Below are positions 15,407-27,381 of a DNA stretch of 64,000 bases, piece by piece. Position 1 is the stretch's first letter. Every line of letters begins with the position of its first letter. The stretch lies in contig NZ_CP022187.1 of assembly GCF_003111645.1 (NCBI RefSeq), forward strand, positions 1,984,001 through 2,048,000, given 5' to 3'. The DNA is from Parazoarcus communis (lineage in GTDB: Bacteria; Pseudomonadota; Gammaproteobacteria; Burkholderiales; Rhodocyclaceae). The position numbers and the translations under genes were made by a program. A model generated the notes under the pieces. It was not told the origin of the DNA, ran no database searches, and saw only the letters and a program-made list of their open reading frames with translations.

Positions 15407-16942
15407 ATGAAAGACGCCTTGATCATTTTCGATACCACCTTGCGCGATGGCGAACAAAGCCCGGGCGCGTCGATGACCCGCGACGAAAAGCTGCGCATTG
15501 CCCGGCAACTCGAGCGCATGCGGGTTGACGTGATCGAGGCCGGCTTTGCTGCGGCCTCGAACGGTGACTTCGAAGCCGTGCGTACCATTGCCGAGGCGAT
15601 CAAGGAATCCACCGTGTGCTCGCTGGCACGCGCCAACGAGAACGATATCCGCCGCTCGGGCGAAGCCATCCGCCCCGCCGCCCGCGGCCGCATCCATACC
15701 TTCATCGCCACCAGTCCGATCCACATGGAGAAGAAGCTGCGCATGACGCCGGACCAGGTGGTGGAGCAGGCGGTGAAGGCGATCGGCTGGGCGCGCGAAT
15801 ATACCGACGACGTCGAATTCTCTGCCGAAGACGCAGGCCGTTCGGACATCGACTTCCTGGTGCGGATCTTCGACGCGGTGATCAAGGCCGGCGCAAAGAC
15901 CATCAACGTGCCCGACACCGTCGGCTACAACGTCCCCGAGCAATACGCCGCCACCATCCGCACGCTGATCGAGCGCGTGCCGAACTCGGACAAGGTGATC
16001 TGGTCGGTGCACTGCCACAACGACCTCGGCCTTGCGGTATCCAACTCACTGGCTGCAGTGATGGCCGGTGCGCGTCAGGTGGAATGCACCATCAACGGCC
16101 TCGGCGAGCGTGCAGGCAACGCCTCGCTCGAAGAAATCGTCATGGCCGTGCGTACCCGGGCCGACGTGTTTCCGGTCGAGTCCCGCATCGACACCACCCA
16201 GATCGTGCCCGCGTCGCGCCTGGTGTCGCAGATCACCGGCTACCCGGTGCAGCCGAACAAGGCCATCGTCGGCGCAAACGCCTTCGCGCACGAATCCGGC
16301 ATTCACCAGGACGGCGTGCTCAAGCACCGCGAAACCTATGAGATCATGCGCGCCGAAGATGTGGGCTGGGGCGCAAACAAGCTCGTGCTCGGCAAGCACT
16401 CGGGGCGCAACGCCTTCCGCGCCCGCCTGCTGGAACTCGGTATCGAGATTGGCTCCGAAGAGCAGCTCAACCTCGCCTTTGCCCGCTTCAAGGAACTGGC
16501 GGACAAGAAGCATGAGATCTTCGACCAGGATCTGCACGCACTCGCCAGCGACGAGGCGATCACCCCCGAGTTCGAGCACTACCGCCTGGTATCCACCCGC
16601 TTCCACTCCGAGACGGGCGAGACGCCGCTGGCCGAGATCACCCTGACCGCAGGCGGCCGTGAAACCCACAGCAAGTCGAGCGGCTCAGGCCCGGTCGACG
16701 CCGCCTTCAAGGCGATCGAATCGGTGGCAGCCAGCGGCACCGAACTGCTGCTGTACTCGGTGAACGCCATCACCACCGGCACCGATGCCCAGGGCGAAGT
16801 GACCGTGCGTCTCGCGCGCGACGGGCGCATCGTCAATGGACAGGGCTCAGACACCGACATCATCGTCGCCTCGGCGAAAGCCTATCTGAACGCGCTCAAC
16901 AAACTGCACGCCGGCAGCGAGAAGCTCAATCCGCAGGTATGA
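15407..16942 (+). CDS. leuA: 2-isopropylmalate synthase
   Basis: 511 residues, ATG 15407 with GGAG six bases upstream. It condenses acetyl-CoA with 2-oxoisovalerate, the first committed step of leucine synthesis. The N-terminal TIM barrel shows the signature [14 protein letters not shown] with the metal-binding aspartate, the HCHNDLG metal histidines (about residue 204) and the glycine-rich [17 protein letters not shown]. The C-terminal third is the leucine-sensing LeuA regulatory domain, so feedback inhibition is expected. Length is normal for the long bacterial type. A leucine-rich leader peptide precedes it. Confidence 0.97.
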   Translation: MKDALIIFDTTLRDGEQSPGASMTRDEKLRIARQLERMRVDVIEAGFAAASNGDFEAVRTIAEAIKESTVCSLARANENDIRRSGEAIRPAARGRIHTFIATSPIHMEKKLRMTPDQVVEQAVKAIGWAREYTDDVEFSAEDAGRSDIDFLVRIFDAVIKAGAKTINVPDTVGYNVPEQYAATIRTLIERVPNSDKVIWSVHCHNDLGLAVSNSLAAVMAGARQVECTINGLGERAGNASLEEIVMAVRTRADVFPVESRIDTTQIVPASRLVSQITGYPVQPNKAIVGANAFAHESGIHQDGVLKHRETYEIMRAEDVGWGANKLVLGKHSGRNAFRARLLELGIEIGSEEQLNLAFARFKELADKKHEIFDQDLHALASDEAITPEFEHYRLVSTRFHSETGETPLAEITLTAGGRETHSKSSGSGPVDAAFKAIESVAASGTELLLYSVNAITTGTDAQGEVTVRLARDGRIVNGQGSDTDIIVASAKAYLNALNKLHAGSEKLNPQV

Positions 16943-16966
16943 GCCAGGCCCGCGCCAGTTGCAGGC

Positions 16967-19201
<2,235 letters not shown>

Positions 19202-19226
19202 GTGGCGCACAAGGCCAGCGCGCCAC

Positions 19227-20750
19227 TCAGATCGGATAGGGGTCGATTTCATAGCGGAAGAGCTCGATGCTGGCCGTCTGCATATCCAGCCCGAGCACCC
19301 GCCCCTGCGCGACATAAAGGTGCTCGCCGTCGTTGACCAGCGCAAAACGTCGCGACACATAGGTCCCGGCCGGCGCCACCAGTGCCTGGTGCTGCCTGAC
19401 GGCCGCCAGGGGGGGCAGCATCAGCGCCGGCGTCATCTTGCGCACATCGCTGCCACGGAAGCCCACCTGAACCGCACTGAAGCCCTGGGAGATCACCTGC
19501 AGGCCGAGCTCGACCTGATCCGGGTTGTCGCTGCGAATCCAGCGCACCACGCAGACTGACCAGCCCAGCGTGGATTCGCGACGCAGTGCCAGCAGCATGC
19601 CCGCCGACAGCGCGGAATCGACGCCACCCACGCACAGGATGGCATACCCCCCGGGGCTCTCGTTGAACACCATCCACTCCGCCACCTCGGTGCCGGTGCC
19701 ACGACCGATATCCCAGATCGCCTTCAGACCGGCACAGACCTGCACCGAGTACTGATGCTTGCGCCGAGGCTGCGCCCGCTGCGGCGGTGTGGCCCAGCGG
19801 TCGCGCAGACGACGCAGCAGCGAAAGCACCTCGACCGGCGTCAGCCCCTCGGGGAGACCGGACGTTTCCGGATCGAGCAGTTCACCGTCGCGCTCGAGCC
19901 CGACGACCTCGGCCTCGAGAACCCGCTCCTCCAGCCACGCAACCTGCTGACTGATGCGGCGGCAGATCCCCTGCGGACTGAAGTAGATGATGTCGCGCCC
20001 ACCCTGCGGTTTGTGCCGCACGATCGGTATCGGCGGATTGTCCTGCGCCAGGTCGATCCAGTAGGACGTGGTTTCCGGCTGCAGCGGCTCGGTCGACAGG
20101 TCTGCGTCGCACGCTGCCGTATCGAGATAATCGAAGAGCCATTGCAATTCACGCGCAGTGAGGCTTTCGGGCTGGCTCACGGAAATGGTCATCACACGCC
20201 GGTACTGCACGCACAGTGCAGCCATCCCCGCGTCAGCACCTGCGCCACCCGCCAGCTGTTCGCGCATGCCGGCTGCAAGCCACAACACATGTGCATGCTG
20301 CCACAAGCCGAACGGCACCACCGCGCCAGCCATGTTGCCAACAATGCAGGCCTCGCCGATGAGTTCGAGCGCCTGCGCACTCAGATCGACCAGCTCCTGC
20401 CTGCGCGCCCACAACCAGCGCCGCTGCAGTTCCGCCGCCAGACCCCGGTAGTGATCGGAGATGGCGAGCAGGCTGTCGATCAGCGCCATTGCGGTGCGGT
20501 GGATCTCCCGGCTCAGCGGCAGGCTCGCAGTGAGCAGGCGTGGCCGGAAACGTCCACAGATGTCCTTTGCGCGTACCCGCAGCAGCCCGAGCAATTCCTC
20601 GCGCTGCGCCACCGTGAGCGCGCTGTCGCCCGCCGCGGGTTCGTGGTGCCGCAGGGCAGCGAGGTCCGCAACCGGGTCGTCATCTGGCTCGCCGTTCAGC
20701 CAGGTCAGCGCGGCTTCGTGGGTTGCGGAGAGTTGATCGGGCTCTGACAT
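19227..20750 (-). CDS. Uncharacterised 507-residue protein with PilZ-like C-terminus
   Basis: 507 residues, soluble, no signal peptide. I do not recognise the N-terminal 330 residues, which are mostly helical and alanine/leucine rich. The last about 170 residues begin with a basic segment (RAQPRRKHQYSVQVCAG), then NESPGGYAILCVGGVD and WSVCVVRWIRSDNPDQVELGLQVIS. The order resembles a PilZ domain (basic c-di-GMP loop, a (D/N)xSxxG element, then a barrel strand with xVxW and xxxGL), but the RxxxR loop is not canonical. It could be a c-di-GMP-responsive protein or an inactive relative. Transcribed alone, away from rpsP; convergent with YihY. Confidence 0.55.
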   Translation of the reverse strand: MSEPDQLSATHEAALTWLNGEPDDDPVADLAALRHHEPAAGDSALTVAQREELLGLLRVRAKDICGRFRPRLLTASLPLSREIHRTAMALIDSLLAISDHYRGLAAELQRRWLWARRQELVDLSAQALELIGEACIVGNMAGAVVPFGLWQHAHVLWLAAGMREQLAGGAGADAGMAALCVQYRRVMTISVSQPESLTARELQWLFDYLDTAACDADLSTEPLQPETTSYWIDLAQDNPPIPIVRHKPQGGRDIIYFSPQGICRRISQQVAWLEERVLEAEVVGLERDGELLDPETSGLPEGLTPVEVLSLLRRLRDRWATPPQRAQPRRKHQYSVQVCAGLKAIWDIGRGTGTEVAEWMVFNESPGGYAILCVGGVDSALSAGMLLALRRESTLGWSVCVVRWIRSDNPDQVELGLQVISQGFSAVQVGFRGSDVRKMTPALMLPPLAAVRQHQALVAPAGTYVSRRFALVNDGEHLYVAQGRVLGLDMQTASIELFRYEIDPYPI

Positions 20751-20880
20751 CGACTGTCGCTATGGATTAAGTGGCTTACCATTCTATTCAACTTTGGAAC
20801 GGCGCACCGCCCTGTAACTCAGGGCGAGCACATTGCCGTCGCACATGAGTCCGGCAAACCCTGAAAAATACACAAGCACC

Positions 20881-20909
20881 TTGCCGAAAAACCCTATGTG
20901 CCCTACAAT
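20881..20909 (+). promoter_or_regulatory. Sigma-70 promoter of the rpsP operon
   Basis: TTGCCG (20881-20886), exactly 17 bases, TACAAT (20904-20909). The start site would fall near 20916, leaving a leader of about 32 bases before the rpsP ATG. Position and fit to consensus are good for a ribosomal-protein operon. Confidence 0.65.
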
Positions 20910-20947
20910 CGTGCGCTTTTCGTCTCTACCGATCTCAGGATACTCAG

Positions 20948-21196
20948 ATGGTCGTCATTCGCCTTGCCCGTGGTGGCGCCAAAAAGCGCCCGTTCTACAA
21001 CATCGTTGCTGCCGATTCGCGTAACCGTCGTGACGGCCGCTTTATCGAGCGCGTCGGTTTCTACAATCCGGTTGCTTCCGGCGCCGAAAACGCGCTGGTC
21101 ATCAATACCGAGCGCCTGGCCTACTGGGAGCAAAACGGCGCCCAGCTTTCCCCGACGGTTGCCCGTCTGGTGAAGCAGTCCGCCAAGGCTGCCTGA
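20948..21196 (+). CDS. rpsP: 30S ribosomal protein S16
   Basis: 82 residues, the usual length for S16. [25 protein letters not shown] and the following [12 protein letters not shown] are strongly conserved S16 sequence. It binds 16S rRNA and is needed for 30S assembly. First gene of the conserved operon rpsP-rimM-trmD-rplS, with a good sigma-70 promoter about 40-65 bases upstream. Confidence 0.97.
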   Translation: MVVIRLARGGAKKRPFYNIVAADSRNRRDGRFIERVGFYNPVASGAENALVINTERLAYWEQNGAQLSPTVARLVKQSAKAA

Positions 21197-21215
21197 TTTT
21201 CAGGACGCTTCAAGC

Positions 21216-21722
21216 ATGATCGTACTGGGGCGCATTGTCGCCCCTTTCGGCGTTCAGGGCTGGCTCAAGATCCACCCTTTCGGTGATGATCCGCTCACGT
21301 GGCGGAACATGCCGAACTGGTGGGTTTCGAACGATCCCGACGCCCCTGCAGAAACATGGTCGCAGCGCGAATTGCGCGGCTGCCGTGCCCATGGCAAGGG
21401 CCTGGTTGCGACGCTCGAAGGCGTACCCGACCGCAACGCCGCAGAAGCCATCGAAGGCTGGTACATCGGCGCGCCCCGCGAGGCCCTGCCGAAGCCTGCT
21501 GCCGATGAATACTACTGGGGCGACCTGGTCGGACTGGAAGTGAGCAATGAAGCCGGCGAGGCCCTGGGCACCGTCAGCGGACTGATCTCTACCGGTGCCC
21601 ACGACGTGCTGCAGATTCAGGACGGAGACAACGAACGGCTCGTGCCCTTTGTTGCCGCCTATGTCCTCGATGTAGACCTGGCAGGCCGGAAAATCCGGGT
21701 TGCCTGGGAAAAAGATTGGTGA
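21216..21722 (+). CDS. rimM: Ribosome maturation factor RimM
   Basis: 168 residues: N-terminal RimM barrel ([20 protein letters not shown]) and C-terminal PRC-barrel domain ([26 protein letters not shown] ... [22 protein letters not shown]). It assists processing and assembly of the 30S head around S19. It starts 20 bases after rpsP and its stop overlaps the trmD start, consistent with the conserved ribosome/tRNA operon. Confidence 0.96.
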   Translation: MIVLGRIVAPFGVQGWLKIHPFGDDPLTWRNMPNWWVSNDPDAPAETWSQRELRGCRAHGKGLVATLEGVPDRNAAEAIEGWYIGAPREALPKPAADEYYWGDLVGLEVSNEAGEALGTVSGLISTGAHDVLQIQDGDNERLVPFVAAYVLDVDLAGRKIRVAWEKDW

Positions 21723-22516
21723 TTCAGGCATACGGCGATCCGCGCCGCTATGACGTGATCACCCTGTTCCCGGAAATGTTCGCAGCCCTCACCGGCAGCG
21801 GCATTACCCGTCGGGCGCTGGACCGCGATCTTTACCGGATCGCCTTTCACAGCCCGCGCGATTTCGCCACCGACGCGCATCGCACGGTGGACGACAGGCC
21901 TTATGGCGGCGGCCCGGGAATGGTCATGATGCCCTCTCCTCTGGAGCAGAGCATCGCACAGGCCCGGCAGCAGCAGCGGGACGCGGTGGGCAGTGCCGGA
22001 CCGGTGATCTATCTGTCACCGCAAGGCCGCACGCTGCAGCACGAACGAGTGATGGAACTCGCACAGGCGCCAGGACTGATCCTGCTGTGCGGGCGATACG
22101 AAGGTGTCGATCAGCGTGTGATCGACCGTTGCGTGGATGAAGAAGTCTCGCTTGGCGACTTTGTCCTTTCGGGCGGCGAACTGCCCGCGATGGTGCTGCT
22201 CGATGCCATCGTGCGACAACTGCCTGGCGCACTGAACGATGCCGATTCGGCGGTGGAGGACTCCTTCGCCGATGGCTTGCTGGACTGTCCGCACTATACG
22301 CGGCCGGAAGTATATGAGAATGAACGGGTGCCGGACGTACTGCTGTCCGGCAACCATGCCTTGATCCGCCGCTGGCGCTTGAAGCAGTCGCTCGGACGCA
22401 CCTGGTTGCGCCGCCCGGAACTGCTCGCCGACAGAGCGATGACCAAGGAAGAATTGCGCCTGCTTGAGGAATTCAAGCGGGAGCAAACTGAGGCGAAAGA
22501 CGGCGCTGCCGGCTGA
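21719..22516 (+). CDS. trmD: tRNA (guanine37-N1)-methyltransferase
   Basis: About 265 residues. The likely start is GTG 21719, overlapping the rimM TGA by four bases; TTG 21716 is also in frame. TrmD-type trefoil-knot methyltransferase: [11 protein letters not shown]-like opening ([14 protein letters not shown]), [13 protein letters not shown], the AdoMet-binding knot [15 protein letters not shown], and [14 protein letters not shown]. It methylates G37 next to the anticodon to prevent +1 frameshifting. Third gene of the rpsP operon. Confidence 0.96.
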   Translation: MIQAYGDPRRYDVITLFPEMFAALTGSGITRRALDRDLYRIAFHSPRDFATDAHRTVDDRPYGGGPGMVMMPSPLEQSIAQARQQQRDAVGSAGPVIYLSPQGRTLQHERVMELAQAPGLILLCGRYEGVDQRVIDRCVDEEVSLGDFVLSGGELPAMVLLDAIVRQLPGALNDADSAVEDSFADGLLDCPHYTRPEVYENERVPDVLLSGNHALIRRWRLKQSLGRTWLRRPELLADRAMTKEELRLLEEFKREQTEAKDGAAG

Positions 22517-22602
22517 CGCTTCGATGACAAACCGCATGCATCAGGTGGCGACCTGCTCTGCATGCCAGGCCAAAGGCCATTAGACGAGATGGAGTCAAAC
22601 AC

Positions 22603-22995
22603 ATGAACCTGATTCAGCAACTCGAACAGGAAGAAGTCGCCCGCCTTTCCGAAGGCAAGACGTTCCCCTCATTTGCCCCGGGTGACACCGTGGTTGTGCA
22701 GGTGAAGGTCAAGGAAGGCACGCGCGAGCGCCTTCAGGCTTATGAAGGCGTCGTGATCGCAAAGCGTAACCGCGGTCTCAACTCTGCCTTCATCGTCCGC
22801 AAGATCTCCTCCGGCGAGGGTGTCGAGCGTACGTTCCAGACCTACTCCCCGCTGGTCGCCTCGATCGAGGTGAAGCGCCGCGGTGACGTACGTCGCGCCA
22901 AGCTGTACTACCTGCGCCAGCGCTCGGGCAAGTCGGCACGGATCAAGGAAAAGCTGGACTACAAGTCGGCGGCAGCAAAGAAGCAGCAAGGCTGA
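22603..22995 (+). CDS. rplS: 50S ribosomal protein L19
   Basis: 130 residues, slightly longer than the Escherichia coli protein at its C-terminus ([10 protein letters not shown]). [43 protein letters not shown] and [27 protein letters not shown] are conserved L19 sequence. It lies at the 30S-50S interface. Last gene of the operon, followed by a clear intrinsic terminator. Confidence 0.97.
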   Translation: MNLIQQLEQEEVARLSEGKTFPSFAPGDTVVVQVKVKEGTRERLQAYEGVVIAKRNRGLNSAFIVRKISSGEGVERTFQTYSPLVASIEVKRRGDVRRAKLYYLRQRSGKSARIKEKLDYKSAAAKKQQG

Positions 22996-23020
22996 TTGCC
23001 AGTCTCGGAATCGCACAGAA

Positions 23021-23045
23021 AACGGACCCTCGGGTCCGTTTTTTT
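23021..23045 (+). terminator. Rho-independent terminator of rpsP-rimM-trmD-rplS
   Basis: ACGGACCC / GGGTCCGT stem with a two-base loop followed by a run of T residues (seven or more), 26 bases after the rplS stop. Textbook intrinsic terminator; lptG ends about 115 bases further on the other strand. Confidence 0.9.
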
Positions 23046-23159
23046 ATGTCTGCGCTGCGTACCCGGCACGCGTGAGCGGCCCCGCAAAGGACCGCACCGC
23101 CACCGCCTGCCAGCTCGCCACGGCCCGGCGCGACGGTCCCGAGCGACGGGCCTGAGACC

Positions 23160-24236
23160 TCAGCGGCGCTCGACCATGTAGAGCATCACGGCCGCAGCGA
23201 GCAGGAACAGCATGCTCGGGGTCAATGCCGCCATCGCGGGCGACCAGGCGTTGATCACGCCAAGATTGGAGAACAGCCCGTTCAGCAGGTGGAAGCCGAC
23301 GCCAAGCATGACGCCAAGGAAGACCTTGACGCTGACCCCGCCCATGCGATCGTGGGTGAAGGCGAAAGGCAGCGCCAGTGCAATCATCACCAGCGCGGCA
23401 AACGGATAGATGAGCTTCTTCCACAGCGCAATCTCGTAGCGCTCGGCGCTTTGCTGGTTGTCGCGCAGATGTCGAATGAAGGCCCACAGATTGCCGACCG
23501 ACATCCGTTCCGGAACCACCATCAGCACGCTGAGCACTTCTGGCGTCAGCTCCGAGTGCCAGATGAACTCGGGCAGGGTTTCGACGTCGGTGCGGTCGGC
23601 ACGGAAGTTGGTCTGCACCACACCGGTCAGGCGCCAGAATCCGTCCTGGGTGTACTCGCCCCGCTCGGCCTCGCTGATCGAAGCCAGCGCGGTGTTGTCA
23701 TCGAAGGTATAGACACGCACCTTCTCCATCGTGCGATCGGGCTGCAGCGTGCGCACATTGACCACAAGACGCCCGTCCTTGACCCACAGGCCTGAGCGCA
23801 GCTGCTGCGACACCGTCGAGTTAGTCGCGGTCAGCCGCCACTGCTGGGCAGCGCTCTCGGCGGGCGGGGCAATGTACTCACCGAAGACGAAGGTCAGCAC
23901 CACGAACACGCTTCCGATCAGCCCCAGCACCCGCAGCATCCGCCACGTCGACAGACCCGACGCGCGCATCACGGTAATCTCGGAATGGCGGGCGAGCGTG
24001 GTCAGCGCGTAAAGCGAGCCGATCAGCACCGCCACCGGGAGCAGCTCATACACCCGCCCCGGCAGGATCATCGCCACGTAGATCATGGCGTGATGCAGCA
24101 TGTAGCCGTCCTTGCCGACGCTATCGAGCTCGTTTACGAAATCGAAAAAGGCGAACAGGCCGAGAAAGGCAACCAGCACCATCGCCGTGGCGCCATAGAT
24201 CTCGCGCGCAAGGTATCGGGTCAGAATCCTGCTCAT
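23160..24236 (-). CDS. lptG: LPS export ABC transporter permease LptG
   Basis: 358 residues with the LptF/LptG layout: three N-terminal transmembrane helices, a periplasmic beta-jellyroll domain (about 130-260), and three C-terminal helices. Opening MSRILTRYLAREIYGATAMVLVAFL and the late IYPFAALVMIALALPFAFTHDRMGG are family-typical. With LptF and the LptB ATPase (not in this window) it extracts LPS from the inner membrane. Its start overlaps lptF by four bases; the pair is divergent from pepA, as in many proteobacteria. Confidence 0.95.
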   Translation of the reverse strand: MSRILTRYLAREIYGATAMVLVAFLGLFAFFDFVNELDSVGKDGYMLHHAMIYVAMILPGRVYELLPVAVLIGSLYALTTLARHSEITVMRASGLSTWRMLRVLGLIGSVFVVLTFVFGEYIAPPAESAAQQWRLTATNSTVSQQLRSGLWVKDGRLVVNVRTLQPDRTMEKVRVYTFDDNTALASISEAERGEYTQDGFWRLTGVVQTNFRADRTDVETLPEFIWHSELTPEVLSVLMVVPERMSVGNLWAFIRHLRDNQQSAERYEIALWKKLIYPFAALVMIALALPFAFTHDRMGGVSVKVFLGVMLGVGFHLLNGLFSNLGVINAWSPAMAALTPSMLFLLAAAVMLYMVERR

Positions 24237-25312
24237 GAGCGCGACCGCCAGAAAGGAGTCACCACCAGCCGGCGGTAGAACATGAATGCCACCAGCGCCA
24301 GGACGGCAAGGTGCGGCAACAGCAAGGCGAGCTCGAAACGCAGACGCCCCTGCGACACCCAGGCCTGGCAGACGGTGATCGCATTGCTGTAGATCAGATA
24401 GGTAAACAGGGCCAGCAGCAGGTTGTTGGTACGACCGGCACGCGGGTTGACGAAGGACAGGGGAATCGCGAGCAGCGCCAGCAACAGGGCTGCGAGCGGA
24501 ATGCCGATGCGGCCCGCCAGTTCGGCCAGATTGCGGTCATCCGGGTTCTGCAGCAGCTGCAAGGTGGGGCGGGTCCGGGTCTTGGCCGGCGCAGCTGCCA
24601 TCTGCCTGGATTCGATCTGCACCTGATAGCGCTCGAAAGTCATGACCCGGTACTCGGGCGTACCCGGCGTGCCATCGTAGCGCCGGCCCTTCTCGAGAAT
24701 CACGTAGCGGTTGCCGTCGTCATCGTTGTGCATGAAGCCTTCTGCAGCGGCAATGACCGTCAGCTTGCCCTTGTTCTCTTCGCTGACGAAGACGTTGCGC
24801 ACCCGCCCGTCCTCGCCGGCACCCACCTCGACGAAAAACACCCGGCGGGCGCCTGACGACTCGCGAAACACGCCCGGGGCCACACGGGTCGTATCGTCGC
24901 GACTGTCGAGACGCTCGCGGTACTCGGCGTTCTTGAGCTGCGCCCACGGGCCGAGGAAGAGCGTCACCCCGGCAATGACCAGCACCAGCGGCACCGCAAA
25001 GCGCAGCACGGGCGAGATCCAGGCCGTCAGCGGCACGCCGGATGCAAACCACACCACCATTTCGGAATCACGATAGCCGCGCGACAGCGAGAGCAGCACC
25101 GCAATGAAGAGCGTGAGCGTGAGCACAACCGGAAGCTCGCTCAGGGCGCCGAAGCCGATCAGTGCCGCCACGGCGTCCGCGGGCACGCTGCCACCCGCGG
25201 CCTGACCGAGAAGCCGGATCAGCACGGTGGTGATGAGAATCGCGAACAGGGCGACAAATACAGCCGCTGCGGCGTAGGAAAATTCCCGCTGAAGGGCGCG
25301 GCGGAAGATCAT
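24233..25312 (-). CDS. lptF: LPS export ABC transporter permease LptF
   Basis: 359 residues from ATG 25312 (MIFRRALQREFSYAA, the normal LptF beginning; the frame continues upstream into the pepA promoter). Layout: three helices, a periplasmic domain (about 125-265) with the VFFVEVG / NVFVSEE jellyroll strands, then three helices including IPLAALLLALLAIPLSFVNPRAGR. Partner of LptG in the LptB2FG extractor. The 123-base gap to divergent pepA must hold both promoters. Confidence 0.95.
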   Translation of the reverse strand: MIFRRALQREFSYAAAAVFVALFAILITTVLIRLLGQAAGGSVPADAVAALIGFGALSELPVVLTLTLFIAVLLSLSRGYRDSEMVVWFASGVPLTAWISPVLRFAVPLVLVIAGVTLFLGPWAQLKNAEYRERLDSRDDTTRVAPGVFRESSGARRVFFVEVGAGEDGRVRNVFVSEENKGKLTVIAAAEGFMHNDDDGNRYVILEKGRRYDGTPGTPEYRVMTFERYQVQIESRQMAAAPAKTRTRPTLQLLQNPDDRNLAELAGRIGIPLAALLLALLAIPLSFVNPRAGRTNNLLLALFTYLIYSNAITVCQAWVSQGRLRFELALLLPHLAVLALVAFMFYRRLVVTPFWRSRS

Positions 25313-25435
25313 CGCACCAAGTCTGGACCAGTAAGCGTTTTTGGGGAGGGTGTTCAGCTGCTTTTGACGGGCTTGTCGGGAACGGGCCATAATCGGCAAC
25401 AGACCCAAGGACGCGTCGTACACAGGAGTAAGCTC

Positions 25436-26938
25436 GTGGAATTTACCATAAAGACCGTCAGCCCGGAGAAAGTCCGGACCGGCGTGCTCGTTGTCGGCGT
25501 GTTCGCCGGCGGCACCCTGACCGCCTCTGCGCAGACCCTCGACAAGGCCAGCAAAGGCAAGCTGTCACAACTGATCAAGCGCGGCGACCTCGAGGACAAG
25601 GCCGGCGCCTCCATGACACTTCACGACCTGCCGGGCACGACCGCCGACCGCGTACTCCTGGTGAGTCTGGGCAAGAAAGAGGACTTCAGCGACAAAGCCT
25701 ATCGCGATGCCCTCGCCAGCGTCGCCAAGGCACTGTCGGCCAGCCCCGCCAAGGACGCCGCAATCACCCTCGCCGACACGGCACCGGGCGCGCGTTCGCA
25801 GGCATGGTGCCTGCAGCAGGCCAGCCGCATCATCGCCGACGGTGCCTACCGTTTCGACGCACCCAAGGCGGGCGGCAAGGACAGTAAGAAAGAGCGCGGT
25901 GCGCGCAAGATCACCCTCACCATCGACTGCAAGGTCAATGCTGAGCTCGAAACCGCCGTGCGCCGCGGGCAGGCCGTGGCAGAAGGCATGGCGCTGGCCA
26001 AGGACCTCGGCAACCTGCCGGGCAACGTGTGCACCCCCGCCTATCTCGCGGACACCGCCAAGGCGCTCGGCAAGCAGTTCAAGCTCGACGTCGATGTGCT
26101 CGACCGTGCCGACATGGAAAAGCTCGGCATGGGCTCGCTGCTCTCGGTCGCAAAGGGCTCCGAGCTGCCACCCAAGCTCATCGTCATGCACTACAAGGGC
26201 GGCAAGGCCAAGGCCAAACCCGTCGTGCTGGTCGGCAAGGGCGTCACCTTCGACTCCGGCGGCATCTCGCTCAAGCCCGGTGCCGAGATGGACGAAATGA
26301 AATACGACATGTGCGGCGCAGCCAGCGTGATCGGCAGCATCAAGGCCATTGCACGCATGGCCCTGCCGATCAACGTCACCGTAATCGTGCCAGCCACCGA
26401 GAACATGCCCAGCGGCACCGCGACCCGCCCGGGCGATGTGGTCACGTCGATGTCGGGCCAGACCATCGAGATCCTGAACACGGACGCCGAAGGCCGGCTC
26501 ATCCTGTGCGACGCCCTCACCTACGCCGAGCGCTTCAAGCCGGACTGCGTCATCGACGTCGCCACGCTGACCGGTGCCTGCGTTGTCGCGCTGGGCAAGA
26601 TCCCCTCCGGACTGCTCGCCAACGACGACGACCTTGCCGCCGAACTGATCAAGTGCAGCAACGACTCCGGCGACCGCGCGTGGCAGATGCCGTTGTGGGA
26701 GGAATACCAGGATCTGCTCAAGAGCAACTTTGCAGACATGGGAAACATTGGCGGACGTTACGGCGGCACCATCACTGCGGCCTGCTTCCTGTCGCGCTTC
26801 ACCAAGGCCTACAAGTGGGCACACCTGGACATTGCCGGAACAGCCTGGGTGTCGGGTGACGCGAAGGGTGCAACCGGACGGCCAGTGCCCTTGCTGACCG
26901 AGTTCCTGATGAGGCGTGCCGAGGGCACGGCGGACTGA
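25436..26938 (+). CDS. pepA: Leucyl aminopeptidase (cytosol aminopeptidase, M17)
   Basis: 500 residues from GTG 25436, with AGGAG seven bases before it. The C-terminal catalytic domain has the M17 signature NTDAEGRLIL, and the two-zinc ligands lie in GKGVTFDSGGISLKPG and MKYDMCGAASV. It removes N-terminal residues from peptides as a hexamer; PepA homologs can also bind DNA at carAB and plasmid cer sites. Divergent from lptF-lptG and followed by holC after five bases, the common lptGF-pepA-holC arrangement. Confidence 0.96.
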   Translation: MEFTIKTVSPEKVRTGVLVVGVFAGGTLTASAQTLDKASKGKLSQLIKRGDLEDKAGASMTLHDLPGTTADRVLLVSLGKKEDFSDKAYRDALASVAKALSASPAKDAAITLADTAPGARSQAWCLQQASRIIADGAYRFDAPKAGGKDSKKERGARKITLTIDCKVNAELETAVRRGQAVAEGMALAKDLGNLPGNVCTPAYLADTAKALGKQFKLDVDVLDRADMEKLGMGSLLSVAKGSELPPKLIVMHYKGGKAKAKPVVLVGKGVTFDSGGISLKPGAEMDEMKYDMCGAASVIGSIKAIARMALPINVTVIVPATENMPSGTATRPGDVVTSMSGQTIEILNTDAEGRLILCDALTYAERFKPDCVIDVATLTGACVVALGKIPSGLLANDDDLAAELIKCSNDSGDRAWQMPLWEEYQDLLKSNFADMGNIGGRYGGTITAACFLSRFTKAYKWAHLDIAGTAWVSGDAKGATGRPVPLLTEFLMRRAEGTAD

Positions 26939-26943
26939 ACGCG

Positions 26944-27381
26944 GTGACGCGGGTACAGTTTTATCACAACACGCCGGACCGGCTCGCGCTCACCTGCGAG
27001 CTGGCCGCAAATGCACATGCGGGTGGCAGGCAGGTCGCCATCCGCGTGGCCGATTTCGCCCACGCACGCCGCCTCGACCAGCATCTGTGGACGGCTGTAC
27101 CGCTCTCGTTCATTCCACATGTGCTGCTTGAATCCCCGCTCGCAGCGGAGACGCCGATCGTGATCGGCACTGCTGACAGCACCCGCCCCTGGCCCCATGG
27201 CGACCTGCTGTTCAACCTTGCCGACGACATTCCGCCGGGTTTCGAGCAGTTCCGCACCGTGGTCGAAATCGTCGGCCAGAGCGAGGCGGACAAACTGCCC
27301 GCACGAACACGCTGGCAGCAGTACAAGGCCAGCCAGGTCCCACTCAAAGCCTTCGACGCCGAAAGCAGGTCAGCCCTATGA
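26944..27381 (+). CDS. holC: DNA polymerase III subunit chi
   Basis: 145 residues from GTG 26944. Conserved chi sequence: TRVQFYHNTPDRLALTCELAANAHAGG, LDQHLWTAVPLSFIPHVL, PIVIGT and LFNLADDIPPGFEQF. Chi bridges the clamp loader (via psi) to SSB at the replication fork. It is five bases downstream of pepA and overlaps the next gene by four bases. Confidence 0.94.
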   Translation: MTRVQFYHNTPDRLALTCELAANAHAGGRQVAIRVADFAHARRLDQHLWTAVPLSFIPHVLLESPLAAETPIVIGTADSTRPWPHGDLLFNLADDIPPGFEQFRTVVEIVGQSEADKLPARTRWQQYKASQVPLKAFDAESRSAL

